DNA from: a virus
Virus record (IMG/VR): IMGVR_UViG_3300032284_001133
Coordinates: 1-64,000 of that record
Strand: one strand, 5' to 3'
Length of the DNA: 64,000 bases
Below are positions 22,301-30,831 of this stretch, piece by piece. Below the pieces are notes generated by a model. The model was not told the origin of the DNA. It saw only the letters and a list, made by a program, of their open reading frames with translations, and did not search any database. The first letter of the stretch is position 1. Each line of letters opens with the position of its first letter. Position numbers and translations under genes: made by a program.

Positions 22301-22733
22301 CATTCCAGCCAACTGGTTGGTTAGCTAAATTAATACCACTAGCATCAATCACGTTATCTGTAGTTTTTATAGCAGTAATTTTAATCAGGCCCGATGCAGG
22401 ACTATTACGTGTTGCACTATAATTAATTAACTGTGCAAGTTGAATAACGCTGTCTTTGCGTTGTGCGGTCTCTAAAAAGTTTTCTCGAGCATTTAAATCA
22501 ATTCTAAAACTTAAATTTTGTGCAATGAAGGCAATTAATTCAATGAGGGCAACATATTCGCTAGAATCAACATAATCATTAAAATCTTCAGGATACTTTT
22601 GATTAAGATAGTTAATCATTGTTCTACGAATTGTTTCAAAATCGTAGCTGGTAAAGTCTGAGTTTTGGAAAGACTGATATATCTTAGTCCAATCTTCAGC
22701 GACAAGTAATTTTGAGTTGGTTGCTGGAATCAT
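19317..22733 (-). CDS. 6: Baseplate wedge protein gp6
   Basis: 1138 aa. The N-terminal region is typical of T4-like gp6: WTKIYQSF near residue 14, then TIRRTMINYLNQKYPEDFNDY around 35-55, and SSEYVALIELIAFIAQNLSFRIDLNARE around 60-90. gp6 forms the inner ring of the baseplate wedge and binds gp25 and gp53, both encoded just upstream here. The protein is much longer than T4 gp6 (660 aa); the extra length lies in the middle and consists of beta-rich sequence. The start has an AGG element and a late-promoter motif (ATAAATA, 22766-22760) giving a predicted leader of about 21 bases. It is followed after 12 bases by the giant gene, whose AAGGAT ribosome site overlaps the gp6 stop. Confidence 0.93.
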   Translation of the reverse strand: MIPATNSKLLVAEDWTKIYQSFQNSDFTSYDFETIRRTMINYLNQKYPEDFNDYVDSSEYVALIELIAFIAQNLSFRIDLNARENFLETAQRKDSVIQLAQLINYSATRNSPASGLIKITAIKTTDNVIDASGINLANQPVGWNDPTNSNWYQQFISILNSAMPGNFTFGTPYARSTISNVPSEQYKINSANIDVPVYSFSRPIDGTTIAFEIVPSTFSGQTYIYENTPQPGSNFSYIYQNDGKGAGSNNTGFFVLLKQGDLRVTSFSISNPVTNEIVGVDAPDINDSDVWLWQMDSNNNYANLWTKVDSVTGNNVIYNSISNSNRNIYAVTSRTNDQIDLNFADGAFGNLPVGNFNLFYRQSNGLTYSITPDQMRGIQVQIPYYNKSGQSQTLSLTLSLQYTITNSTASESVDNIKKKAPQIYYTQNRMITGEDYNIAPLNAGTDILKVKSVNRTSSGISKFFDLSDVSGKYSSTNIFATDGALYKEYSQSNFEFSFTSNTDIYSVVTNQLADIVNSNSVKAFYYDNWPRPDVSDPGAVWIKVTSGTNQSTGYLADKTSYLGQPSKTVPVQVGYFSSNTLQYAYTGALVKILPPAGNYFLPNGNLTTTQDDTTVSYRWIQITNVVGDGANGGKGALTNGSGPIIVTGNVPTGCYFTEIIPEFGSILIPSIQTSIVNLCLANRNFGLSFSSTTRSWYIITDTNLDLVSPFSLLFQEDTTNSNLDASWVISFQWTGINYKVYYRSTQYIFESKQETAFFFDPTNVNYDFVTNTVIKDNISVLGINNAPNSTASLGEDYNWQIDSSVVEADGYIEPKKVKVSFYSNLVTGQIQDPDAFTIITNPTHVSAQTGYLDNFVYFQINSDGSTYLIVDTSITPIEAYPNETYIASPNTSTLYYLYDTDADVVTQYDPITYTYNIMPLYYARPGRTGLKFHYQHNSGDDRRLDPGKTNIMDVYILNASYDTAYRAWLAGGSGAEPMTPTSSSLEENYASVLEPIKAISDEIVYQPVTYKPLFGSAAESNLQATFKAVKNSAVTISDNEIKNSIITAINTFFSLDNWDFGQSFYFSELSTYVMNLLTPNITNFVIVPTADVAFGSLYEIACQSNEIFINAATVDNIQIISAITSTELKTTSTVITSV

Positions 22734-22759
22734 ACGTTATCTTAACCTAAGTAATAACG

Positions 22760-22766
22760 TATTTAT
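22760..22766 (-). promoter_or_regulatory. Late-promoter motif (ATAAATA) upstream of gene 6
   Basis: Reads CCATAAATACG on the minus strand in the 56-base gap before gp6. T4 late promoters are TATAAATA at about -13 to -6. This would place the start near 22754. Confidence 0.55.
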
Positions 22767-22789
22767 GGCGAAAATAAAGTTGGTATATA

Positions 22790-23227
22790 TTAAGCAGACG
22801 CTAGTCCTACAGCAGAATCAAAATTAAATCTTAATGTTTGGCTAACATCTGTTCCATTAAGTAATAGAGTTACTTCGATTAAAAATCCTGCATCTGCCTG
22901 TACAATATTAATTTGTGTCGGGCTGGCTCTCAAATCAGCATTTAATATTGCATTTAGGTCATCAGTAATTTGTTGTTTGACTGCCGGTGTTAATGGCTCA
23001 TAAATTAAATCCCATATTATGGTACCAAAATTAGGATTCATAACACGCTCACCCCTGCGAGTATTAAACCTATTCAAGAGATCTTGTTTAATTAGATCAA
23101 AATCATACATCTTAACACTTTTTGTAGTAGTGTCTTGAGTATTGAACCCTACATAAAATTGATTAGTTTTATTAGTATGTTGGCTCGAATATTTTGTAGG
23201 AGTAACAGTGATGTTTTTATATGGCAT
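22790..23227 (-). CDS. 25: Baseplate wedge protein gp25
   Basis: 145 aa of the gp25/gpW family. The diagnostic segment is LLNRFNTRRGERVMNPNFGT around residues 50-70 followed by IWDLIYEPLTP. gp25 is a small wedge core protein that initiates sheath assembly and contacts gp6; it has a lysozyme-like annotation history but no lysozyme active site is seen. It lies between gp5 and gp6. No Shine-Dalgarno precedes the ATG; instead AATAAATA ends seven bases before it, overlapping the gp5 stop codon. Confidence 0.92.
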   Translation of the reverse strand: MPYKNITVTPTKYSSQHTNKTNQFYVGFNTQDTTTKSVKMYDFDLIKQDLLNRFNTRRGERVMNPNFGTIIWDLIYEPLTPAVKQQITDDLNAILNADLRASPTQINIVQADAGFLIEVTLLLNGTDVSQTLRFNFDSAVGLASA

Positions 23228-23234
23228 AGTCTAC

Positions 23235-23241
23235 TATTTAT
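23235..23241 (-). promoter_or_regulatory. Late-promoter-like ATAAATA directly before gene 25
   Basis: On the minus strand AATAAATA is followed by seven bases and the gp25 ATG. It includes the TAA stop of the gp5 gene. If used as a late promoter the mRNA would begin one or two bases before the start codon. Confidence 0.4.
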
Positions 23242-25652
23242 TGAGTCGCTGAACCAGTCTTTACCGTATTACCTTGACTGTCTGTTAATGGTATTCCAGA
23301 TCCAGTAGTTACTGTTGTACCTTGTAACTGTGTTAAGAAGCATTGATAATAATCCATCTTTCTAGCATGAATGTCTGGGCTATTAACACCAACAGCGGCA
23401 ATTGCGGCATTTATGTAATTAGGATCATTTTGATTAGCATGGCAACGTGCTTTAAAATAAGCTACAGTTACTTCTGCACCTAAAGTGATATCATTAACTA
23501 GATCAGGGTTGTTGATTAAATCAAGGCCTGTGGCAGTTGCGTATTGCTGATAGTTTCCTCTACCTGTTAATTGAATGTATCCCCTACCATAGTATTTTCC
23601 GCCGTCTGCATCAGTTTGATTGCCTAAGAAATTTGCACCTCGGAAAGTAGGACCGTAGAAGAAAGAGAAGAAATCTTCTCTTGAACCAGTCCATCTAGCA
23701 TACTTGTTAATAACATCCTGCGACGCACTACGGAATATTTGTTGTAAACGTTCTGGAGTATAGTAATACAATTCTTTTTGTGGTACCCACATACTTTCTC
23801 CACCCGCAATACCAAGTATTGCGGCAACTGCATAAGGACTTGTAATTTTAGCTTTTTCACATGCGGCTTTAAGTGCGGCAATACCTGCCTGAGCATTAGG
23901 ATTGCTAATTGCTTGTTTAGCGGCGGTGCTACAAGTTCCTGGTATAGCACTCGATAAGTTTGCAGGAGGCGCAGTATTTCCAGAAGAAACAACATCAGGT
24001 CGACTTGCTGCCGCTGTGTCTGTGTTAGCAGGTGTAAATGCACTTGAATTAATATTTTCGTGTTGATCCCAAGGTTCATGCATAGGAACACGTTGCATAA
24101 TTGTAGTCATCGGACTAGCTTTATAGAAATTACCATTGCTCCATCCAGAATCTACACTTCTAACAGGAACGTTATATGTCGGTATAGGACTAGGTAAATC
24201 TGCTGTACTTGCAGGAGTAGCAGGAGTAGCAGGATCAGCGGCTGCGGCGGCCGGACCGTTTTGATGTATTTCACTTGCAGATGCTAGGTATAAACCAGCG
24301 GCACCAACATTAAAGTTGCCACCTGTGCTTTGTTTCATATCTCCTTCTGACGCTAAATTCATAGCACCAACTGACGATACACATATTTTTCCATTGGCAT
24401 CGACCTGTATGTCAGACGTTGCTGACTCATACAAACTTCCGCTAGTAGATATATGCATATCTGAGCCAGATGTTTGATACATGGTATCAGCCACCGCAAT
24501 GTGCATATCTGCACCGACAGTTATTCTATAATTGTTATTAACAGTAAAATGTAAGTCTTGTGCAAAATCTATTTTTCCTTCGTTGTATACAATCATATAA
24601 AAATGATCAAATACATTAATATCCATTGCTTGGTTAGATTTAATGTTGAAGTTTCTTCCCGACTCAATATTAATATCTCGATCAGCACGAATGTTTAAAT
24701 CATTTTCAGAATGTATACTTATAGAATCTTTTGCATATATATCTATCTTACCATTTGATGTAAGTTCAACCCATGCTGTTCCTTTACTATTAGCAATATA
24801 AATTAAATCTTGACTGTTATGTAACAATATTTGATGTCCAGTTCTTGTACGCAATCTAACAAGTTCATTTTGACCATCTTTGTCGCCATCGTCCATTACA
24901 AATGTTGTTCCGCCTAATCTACTTATAGGAACTTTTGTAGTTGCAGGATATCCTATTAACCCTTCTTTATAATTTGTATTAGTTGCAGAAGAATCAAGAT
25001 CAACTGGTCCAGGAGTACTTATACCAAAAACCATACTTGGTACTTCGCGTCTAGCACTACTTGATGTTACTCCACGAACTGTGTCTAATAGAAGACCTTG
25101 TGCTAGTAATCTATCTGCAAAAGGATGAACAGCTTTGGTAAAGTTGTTAATGGCCTGAGGAGTGGTCTGATCTCCTAATTTTTTTGTTTTCTTATTAAAT
25201 TCTGTTACTGGTAAATTTTTTGTACCGTACTTTGTTTCTTGGTCTTGAGACAACTCAACATTTTGACTTGCGGCCAATCCAGGAATTTCATAATTTTGAT
25301 ATTTGTCTGCAACACATCCAATCCAATAACCGGAATTAGGGTCTCCGTCTATAAAGATACACATAACTGTTGTACCAATATCAGGAGGTATTGCCCACCA
25401 CCCGTAAGACTTTTGAGCATCACCTGGCCTAGCAGAATCATTTCCTTCAAACGAAATATTCGTCGCTCCATAGAACGGACTTAGATACTGCACCGGAAAT
25501 GTTTCTTCTTGGAATTCTAAAGAATTTGTAACACCTCTCATTAAAGCCACTTCAATCCCGCCCATACGAGTAGGATCAAGGTGATTTGTTACTATTCCTA
25601 AGTAAGGTCCCGGATGTGGTAATTTACTTCTAATTCTTTTATATTCGCTCAT
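23238..25652 (-). CDS. 5: Baseplate hub/spike gp5-like protein with C-terminal GH19 lysozyme domain
   Basis: 804 aa. Residues 1-140 are the gp5 OB-fold region (PHPGPYLGIVTNHLDPTRMG at the start, then GWWAIPPDIGTTVMCIFIDG and GYWIGCV). About 270-460 is a spike-forming beta-helix of short repeats (DSISIHSENDLNIRADRDIN). An Ala/Pro/Thr linker follows (about 465-570). About 575-765 is a glycoside hydrolase family 19 (chitinase/lysozyme) domain with GIAGGES, ELYYYTPERL and GKYYGRGYIQLTGRGNYQ; the Glu of GGES is the likely catalytic acid. In T4 the lysozyme sits between OB fold and helix and is of a different family, so this is a rearranged, swapped version. Role: pierce the envelope and cut peptidoglycan during injection. 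Start has a GGAAG ribosome site. Confidence 0.9.
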   Translation of the reverse strand: MSEYKRIRSKLPHPGPYLGIVTNHLDPTRMGGIEVALMRGVTNSLEFQEETFPVQYLSPFYGATNISFEGNDSARPGDAQKSYGWWAIPPDIGTTVMCIFIDGDPNSGYWIGCVADKYQNYEIPGLAASQNVELSQDQETKYGTKNLPVTEFNKKTKKLGDQTTPQAINNFTKAVHPFADRLLAQGLLLDTVRGVTSSSARREVPSMVFGISTPGPVDLDSSATNTNYKEGLIGYPATTKVPISRLGGTTFVMDDGDKDGQNELVRLRTRTGHQILLHNSQDLIYIANSKGTAWVELTSNGKIDIYAKDSISIHSENDLNIRADRDINIESGRNFNIKSNQAMDINVFDHFYMIVYNEGKIDFAQDLHFTVNNNYRITVGADMHIAVADTMYQTSGSDMHISTSGSLYESATSDIQVDANGKICVSSVGAMNLASEGDMKQSTGGNFNVGAAGLYLASASEIHQNGPAAAAADPATPATPASTADLPSPIPTYNVPVRSVDSGWSNGNFYKASPMTTIMQRVPMHEPWDQHENINSSAFTPANTDTAAASRPDVVSSGNTAPPANLSSAIPGTCSTAAKQAISNPNAQAGIAALKAACEKAKITSPYAVAAILGIAGGESMWVPQKELYYYTPERLQQIFRSASQDVINKYARWTGSREDFFSFFYGPTFRGANFLGNQTDADGGKYYGRGYIQLTGRGNYQQYATATGLDLINNPDLVNDITLGAEVTVAYFKARCHANQNDPNYINAAIAAVGVNSPDIHARKMDYYQCFLTQLQGTTVTTGSGIPLTDSQGNTVKTGSATQ

Positions 25653-25668
25653 ATTCTTCCATTAGTGG

Positions 25669-28600
25669 TTAACTAAAAAATGTTCCGCTTTTAACTCCGG
25701 CCAATGCTCTTGCTTTTGCATCTGCTAATGTTTGTTTTATTGCGGCAGTATCTAGGCCGCTAGTTAATCCGGTAGTGTCTAGCGAGGACCCAGGGCTTGT
25801 TAAATTATTTGATATACCGGCAAGAGCATTAGCCGGATTGGGTAGATTATTTAACGACCCGCCCATTAACGATTGTAAAGGACTGACTGCTGAGCTTAAA
25901 CTAGATGCGGCAATAGACGCAGGATCTAACGAACTCGCTACGCTTTGTTTAATAGAATTTAAATCAATATTTCCGCTAGAGTCATAAAAATTAGAAGTAT
26001 CAATTCCAGAAACACTAGCAAAAGAATCAAGTTTTGATTTAAGATCACTAGCTGATAAATTTTTCAATGCGGCCGCTTGAGATTTTAAATCATCAACATT
26101 TAAATTAGCAATTGATGTAGCCGCTTGTGCTGCCGCAGATGAAATTCCAGACATAGGATTTGTTAATATACTAGATTTTAAACCTGCTAAATTACCTGAT
26201 AATGCACCGCTAACATCCGATGCTGATGCAGTTAATGATGCTACCTGACCTACTAGATTACCTGGAGCAGTTGCGGCCGCGGTAGCTAATGATCCAAATT
26301 GTACGCCGACTGATTTTACCTGAGATGCTACTGAACTTAAATTTAAAGGTCCTTGTAAAGCACCGCTTAGAGCACCAGTTGCATTGCCAGCAAGACTTGA
26401 TAATTTACTCATTGCTCCTGATAAAGAAGAAGGTACCGCAGAATCTGCAGATGTAGTTACATCCGGTGTAGTGTCTCCGCCTTGTGCAGTTTTAATTTGA
26501 GCGGCAAGTGTGTTCACATACTCTGTAGGTCCCAAAGAATCTGCTAAATTTAAATCAGGAATAGGAGCAACTGTTTTTGGCATAGTTGCAGGCAAGTTTG
26601 CTATGGCATTACTTTTTAGTTTAGCCAATAATAATCCTGCAGAGGCCGAAGCAGTTAAATCAACTCCCGCAGGCAATTTTTTAGCTATATCTGCTACTTG
26701 ATTAACAATATTACTATCTAAACTGCCGCCTAATCCGGCCAACTGACTAGTATCTATTCCTAATTTAGCGGTTATTGCAGATGCATTTCCTGCCAGTGCG
26801 GCTGAAATTTTATCTTTTGCATTAGCTACATCAATAGACGATGCGGCTCCTAATATATTAGATGCTCCAGCAATACTACCTATATTGTTTATTGCGCCAG
26901 TTGCATTATTTAGAGCGCCTTGAACTGCCGCGGCTGAACCAATGGCATTATTAACAGCACCAGATGCAAAATTAGTTAAGCCCGCAGTTAGAGATAACCC
27001 ATTAGTAGCCAAACGCACACCCGAACTTATAGCACTAATAGCCGAACTTGCCGCTGGACTTACTAATGCAAAATTTGTTATTTGATTTACTTTGCTAATA
27101 GCATTAATACCTTGTTGTACAACACCACCAACTTGATTTAATAATCCGGACGCAGATCCGACTGCATTTGAAAAATTTGAAAGTACTCCAGGCAAACCTG
27201 CACTAGGTAAACCTCTTTTGACCATGTTAGTTAAACTTATTTCATTTGGTCTAGTGCCGGCCTGCACAACGTCATCAGGTGCTGTATCTTTAACAGGCTG
27301 ATCACCTGATTTAGGTTGTTCAATTAACGAATACGCTTTATCTGATGCACCTGCTTGTTGTCCAGCTAATCTTAACATCTTAAGATGAGATTTAAACATT
27401 CCATCTTTAAACGTATTAACCGATTGTATTACCCTATAAACACCGCTATAGTCTGCAATAGTGTCAAACTTCATAAGACCTGTTTGAGAACTAATATCTG
27501 AAGGATTTCTAAATGTAAAATTCACTAAGGCCTGCGCACCTTGCACATTTGCTTCTCCAGAATTAGTTATTGCTGGATCGCTTGCTGGCGGAATATAATT
27601 TCCAGCGCCTCCTGTTACTACATAATAAGGATCACCTAATATGTCTAATTCTGCTTTAATTTGATCAACACTTTTTAATATTGCTTCATGCGCGGCATTT
27701 TGTCCCATCCAATAGGGATCAGTCTTTTTTGTACCAGCACGTAAATTTTGACTGCTTGCACTTGAATCTTGTTGCATCACAGGAGGTGCAACTTTTTGAT
27801 CTGCCGGTGCTATTGCCGCACCTTTTGCTAATTGTGCTTTTTGATCACTCGAGGCGGCTGGAGTGTTGGCTGTTCCAGAATTATCTGTATTACCTGTGTT
27901 AGGATTTGCCTGTTGAAAATATAAAGTATTAAAATCTATTTTAAAACTTGTTATATCAAGATTTTTACCTGTATAGATATAATTATAATCTCTTTTGATC
28001 AAAGGTTTTAAACTTGCAGGGTCAAATTGTGTTAATGCCTGTCCAGGAAGTATACTATAGTGTACCTTGTAAGGAGTTACCACATATTGATAAACAGTAT
28101 TGTGTCTACCGGTAGATGAATTTAAATCTTTGGTTATGGTATTAATATGTACCTTAAAGTATTTTATCATACCTTGAGCATCTTTAGCTTTATCAACATC
28201 TACTAAAATATCTCTTAGGTATTCGCTATCTCTAATCACTGCCGCAATAATATCATGTATCTGAGCATCATTAGAAAACATAATTGCAACTTCTGAAGGA
28301 TTGTGTGCATCTTCTTCTTGCTTTTTTTGTTGTTGCGCGGCAATTTCTGCTTTTTGTGCATCTGTTAATCTGGGGTCACTTGCGGCGGCTTCAGCTGATC
28401 CTTGCCCTGCTCCTGCACTTTTTTTGTCCGATAAGTATCCTGTTCCTGGATTTGGAAATTTAAAAATATTATTGTCAGTTAGTATTTTATTAATTTTAGA
28501 CGATGCAATAGCATTTCGAGTAGCCTTAGTTTCATTTTTTAAAGTGGCAGGGGTAATTTCTTTACCGTCTTCTATATTAGGAAAATATATTTCATATGTG

Positions 28601-29493
28601 TCTATACTTTTTGCTTTTTCAGGATCCTGTTCATTTTGTGATTGTTTTTTTAATTTTGTATTCAGTCCTGTTATCATATTATCTAAAATTTCGCCAACAG
28701 TTGTTCCTGAAATTTGTATTTCTCCCACAAGGGTGTTTGGTTTAGAAAAACCTATTTCGTTAAAAGGTACTGCGGAACATGCATAGCGTGTGCCTGATTC
28801 AGTAACTGATACCTGCACTCCAGTTAACCTAATAGGAAAATATCGAGTAGCATTAGGAACTGATTCAGGTTTGTCACTAGGGCCTTGAGATTTATCTGAA
28901 TAACCTTTAAATTCTAATTTTAATAAAAATAATGCAGATAGATACGTTGGCCAGCCAGCGGCTCTAGATGAAACTCGTAAAGCTTCAATGAATCCATTCA
29001 TACTGTAGGGTTCAATAACATCAAATTTTATTTTGGTGGCCAACGCACTGCCTGTTTCTTTTGAAGGTGTCATTATTGTATCAATTTCAACATTGTCTAT
29101 AAACATGTCAAATCGACCAGGAGATAATGCATTAAATCCAGAAACTAAATCTTGGGCATATTGAGCTGTCTGCTCTGAAGCAGGAGGAATTGGATTACCG
29201 TCGCTATCTTTTGTTTCTGAACCAGGATTGTCTGTAGTAATTGCCGAAGCCGCAGACGCATTCATGCCGTTGGCTTTTCCTCCAGATTTAAGAATAATAA
29301 AGTCTGAAGAACTAGTTGGAAGAGAAGAAGGATCCTGTAATGCTGATGCTTTTAACGCCGCTAATGTAAAATTATAAGTAACTGACCTATAATTATATAA
29401 AACATTTTTGTTATTTGTACTAATTGTTGTTGCAGAAGGAGTCGTAGAAGAACTATTACCCGTATTGATAACATTGGTGTGTTGTACTGCCAT
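25669..29493 (-). CDS. Large baseplate hub candidate, Ala/Ser-rich C-terminal half
   Basis: 1274 aa, just upstream of gp5. The N-terminal half is globular, with FDVIEPYSMNGFIEALRVSS near 160-180 and a later region with YVVTPYKVHYSILPG and LKPLIKRDYNYIYTGKN (about 480-525). The C-terminal half (about 720-1274) is Ala/Ser/Gly/Asn-rich with many short amphipathic segments. In T4 gp5 is carried by gp27; a protein encoded directly before gp5 and lacking other function is a good positional counterpart of gp27, possibly fused to an extended helical or disordered tail. I cannot show gp27 homology by eye. Start has AGGAAT; it begins one base after the gp53 stop. Confidence 0.6.
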   Translation of the reverse strand: MAVQHTNVINTGNSSSTTPSATTISTNNKNVLYNYRSVTYNFTLAALKASALQDPSSLPTSSSDFIILKSGGKANGMNASAASAITTDNPGSETKDSDGNPIPPASEQTAQYAQDLVSGFNALSPGRFDMFIDNVEIDTIMTPSKETGSALATKIKFDVIEPYSMNGFIEALRVSSRAAGWPTYLSALFLLKLEFKGYSDKSQGPSDKPESVPNATRYFPIRLTGVQVSVTESGTRYACSAVPFNEIGFSKPNTLVGEIQISGTTVGEILDNMITGLNTKLKKQSQNEQDPEKAKSIDTYEIYFPNIEDGKEITPATLKNETKATRNAIASSKINKILTDNNIFKFPNPGTGYLSDKKSAGAGQGSAEAAASDPRLTDAQKAEIAAQQQKKQEEDAHNPSEVAIMFSNDAQIHDIIAAVIRDSEYLRDILVDVDKAKDAQGMIKYFKVHINTITKDLNSSTGRHNTVYQYVVTPYKVHYSILPGQALTQFDPASLKPLIKRDYNYIYTGKNLDITSFKIDFNTLYFQQANPNTGNTDNSGTANTPAASSDQKAQLAKGAAIAPADQKVAPPVMQQDSSASSQNLRAGTKKTDPYWMGQNAAHEAILKSVDQIKAELDILGDPYYVVTGGAGNYIPPASDPAITNSGEANVQGAQALVNFTFRNPSDISSQTGLMKFDTIADYSGVYRVIQSVNTFKDGMFKSHLKMLRLAGQQAGASDKAYSLIEQPKSGDQPVKDTAPDDVVQAGTRPNEISLTNMVKRGLPSAGLPGVLSNFSNAVGSASGLLNQVGGVVQQGINAISKVNQITNFALVSPAASSAISAISSGVRLATNGLSLTAGLTNFASGAVNNAIGSAAAVQGALNNATGAINNIGSIAGASNILGAASSIDVANAKDKISAALAGNASAITAKLGIDTSQLAGLGGSLDSNIVNQVADIAKKLPAGVDLTASASAGLLLAKLKSNAIANLPATMPKTVAPIPDLNLADSLGPTEYVNTLAAQIKTAQGGDTTPDVTTSADSAVPSSLSGAMSKLSSLAGNATGALSGALQGPLNLSSVASQVKSVGVQFGSLATAAATAPGNLVGQVASLTASASDVSGALSGNLAGLKSSILTNPMSGISSAAAQAATSIANLNVDDLKSQAAALKNLSASDLKSKLDSFASVSGIDTSNFYDSSGNIDLNSIKQSVASSLDPASIAASSLSSAVSPLQSLMGGSLNNLPNPANALAGISNNLTSPGSSLDTTGLTSGLDTAAIKQTLADAKARALAGVKSGTFFS

Positions 29494-29494
29494 G

Positions 29495-29794
29495 TTATAT
29501 TCCTAACAATTTATTAAGTGTTGCCTGTTGTGGTAGATATATAGTAGTTCCTGCAACAAAATCATAAACAGAATCTACAATTACTTCAGGATTTCGAACA
29601 GCAAATACCCACCATAAATTAACATCTCCATATAGGTCAAATGCCAAAAGGTCTGGTCTATTATCATAAGTAGGAGTTATTGTCCACAGAATATCAAATG
29701 TATTTGCAGGAATATCTATAGGAGTCCAGGTACTAAGATATTGTCCTGTCACTGAAGTTTGAAAATAGGGACTTGTTTTAGAATAAACAGCCAT
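29495..29794 (-). CDS. 53: Baseplate wedge protein gp53-like
   Basis: 99 aa. It has the gp53-type core RPDLLAFDLYGDVNLWWVFA followed by a VxSVYDFVAGTTIYLP segment near the C-terminus. gp53 joins wedges around the hub and is encoded near gp5 and gp6 in T4-like phages, as here. The ATG overlaps the upstream stop by one base (TAATG), a sign of translational coupling. Confidence 0.8.
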   Translation of the reverse strand: MAVYSKTSPYFQTSVTGQYLSTWTPIDIPANTFDILWTITPTYDNRPDLLAFDLYGDVNLWWVFAVRNPEVIVDSVYDFVAGTTIYLPQQATLNKLLGI

Positions 29795-30693
29795 TATAGA
29801 TATCCTTTACCTTTTAAATTGCCTGCAAGCCATCCAGTAACATTAAAATCTTGTATTTCTTGTCTGCTGTACATTACATTTAACGTAACACTGATTGTAG
29901 AAATTGTAGGAACCATACTAAGACCAAATAAAGATTTATATTTTGCAGTACCTACAGAAATATAATCAACTCCGTCGGGCAATTCTATTTTAAATGAAGC
30001 AACTGATACAGGAACGTTAGCTAACATACTATCACCATAGGCATTTAATCTACAAACAGGAGGTGGACTACCTGCATTAGGATCTGAACCCCATAGCATC
30101 TTAGTTAAAGATCTTAATAAATGTACAATACCTAAATATATTGCCCCATCGTCCTCATTTTGATTTGAAAATTTGCCGCTTATTGTGATTGGACCTACCG
30201 AACTCTTTTGATAAAAATACACAGGATAATTTGAATGCATAGCCGCCTGTGCATTATACGATGCTTGGTTATCGTATGATATACTAGGAGTATAAGGGAA
30301 TAATATTCCTCCCATAGATTTTAATACCGATGTTGGACCGGGACCTAAATATGAACTAGGCACAATAATTTGTGTTCTCATATCTTTAGCTCCTGCCCAG
30401 CTTACAGTAGCTCCTGAATTACTAGGGCTAGCTCCTATTGAACGTGTATTAGGAGGAGTAGCTCCCGGAGGTAAATTAGAATTAGATCTACGATTATCTT
30501 GTGGTGAATCTGAGCTAGAAACTTTTCCGTCTGTATCTGTAGCTAATGTAGAACCGTCGTCAAATGTCTGTATAGTACTACCATCGTCAAATGTTTGAAT
30601 GCCAGGTGCTGGAGCATTAATTGTTGACTGATCAACATCTGTTGCTGTTGTGGCTCCTTCATTAACCGGAGATTCTTCTGTAATAGACGCCAT
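29794..30693 (-). CDS. Baseplate tube-cap candidate (gp48/gp54 type)
   Basis: 299 aa, first gene of the minus-strand operon. The first 100 residues are disordered-looking and contain the unit QTFDDGST twice in tandem. From about residue 105 the sequence is globular: GGILFPYTPSISYDNQ, then YFYQKSSVGPITISGKFSNQ, and near the end a SRQEIQDFNVTGWLAG segment. Proteins of this type in T4-like phages belong to the baseplate/tube junction (gp48 or gp54), and the location next to gp53 agrees. Which of the two it represents cannot be decided by eye. RBS AAGGAT; late-type TTAAATA upstream. Confidence 0.55.
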   Translation of the reverse strand: MASITEESPVNEGATTATDVDQSTINAPAPGIQTFDDGSTIQTFDDGSTLATDTDGKVSSSDSPQDNRRSNSNLPPGATPPNTRSIGASPSNSGATVSWAGAKDMRTQIIVPSSYLGPGPTSVLKSMGGILFPYTPSISYDNQASYNAQAAMHSNYPVYFYQKSSVGPITISGKFSNQNEDDGAIYLGIVHLLRSLTKMLWGSDPNAGSPPPVCRLNAYGDSMLANVPVSVASFKIELPDGVDYISVGTAKYKSLFGLSMVPTISTISVTLNVMYSRQEIQDFNVTGWLAGNLKGKGYL

Positions 30694-30714
30694 ATCGTTT
30701 TTATCCTTATAGCG

Positions 30715-30721
30715 TATTTAA
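30715..30721 (-). promoter_or_regulatory. Late-promoter-like TTAAATA at head of baseplate operon
   Basis: GTTAAATACG on the minus strand ends 21 bases before the ATG at 30693, with an AAGGAT ribosome site between. This is where a promoter for the 30-kb minus-strand operon is needed. Confidence 0.45.
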
Positions 30722-30749
30722 CCAGATAAATATGTATGCACTTAAATGG

Positions 30750-30778
30750 TTGACATGGTATAACTGCTCTGTTATACT
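30750..30778 (+). promoter_or_regulatory. Near-consensus sigma70 promoter upstream of gene 55
   Basis: TTGACA at 30750-30755, a 17-base spacer, and TATACT at 30773-30778. This is one mismatch from the bacterial housekeeping consensus with optimal spacing, in the divergent gap between the baseplate operon and gene 55. Confidence 0.85.
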
Positions 30779-30831
30779 TACTCGTAAAGGCTATTATTAG
30801 CCAAAAATAACTATAAGGAGGCCACGCTAAG

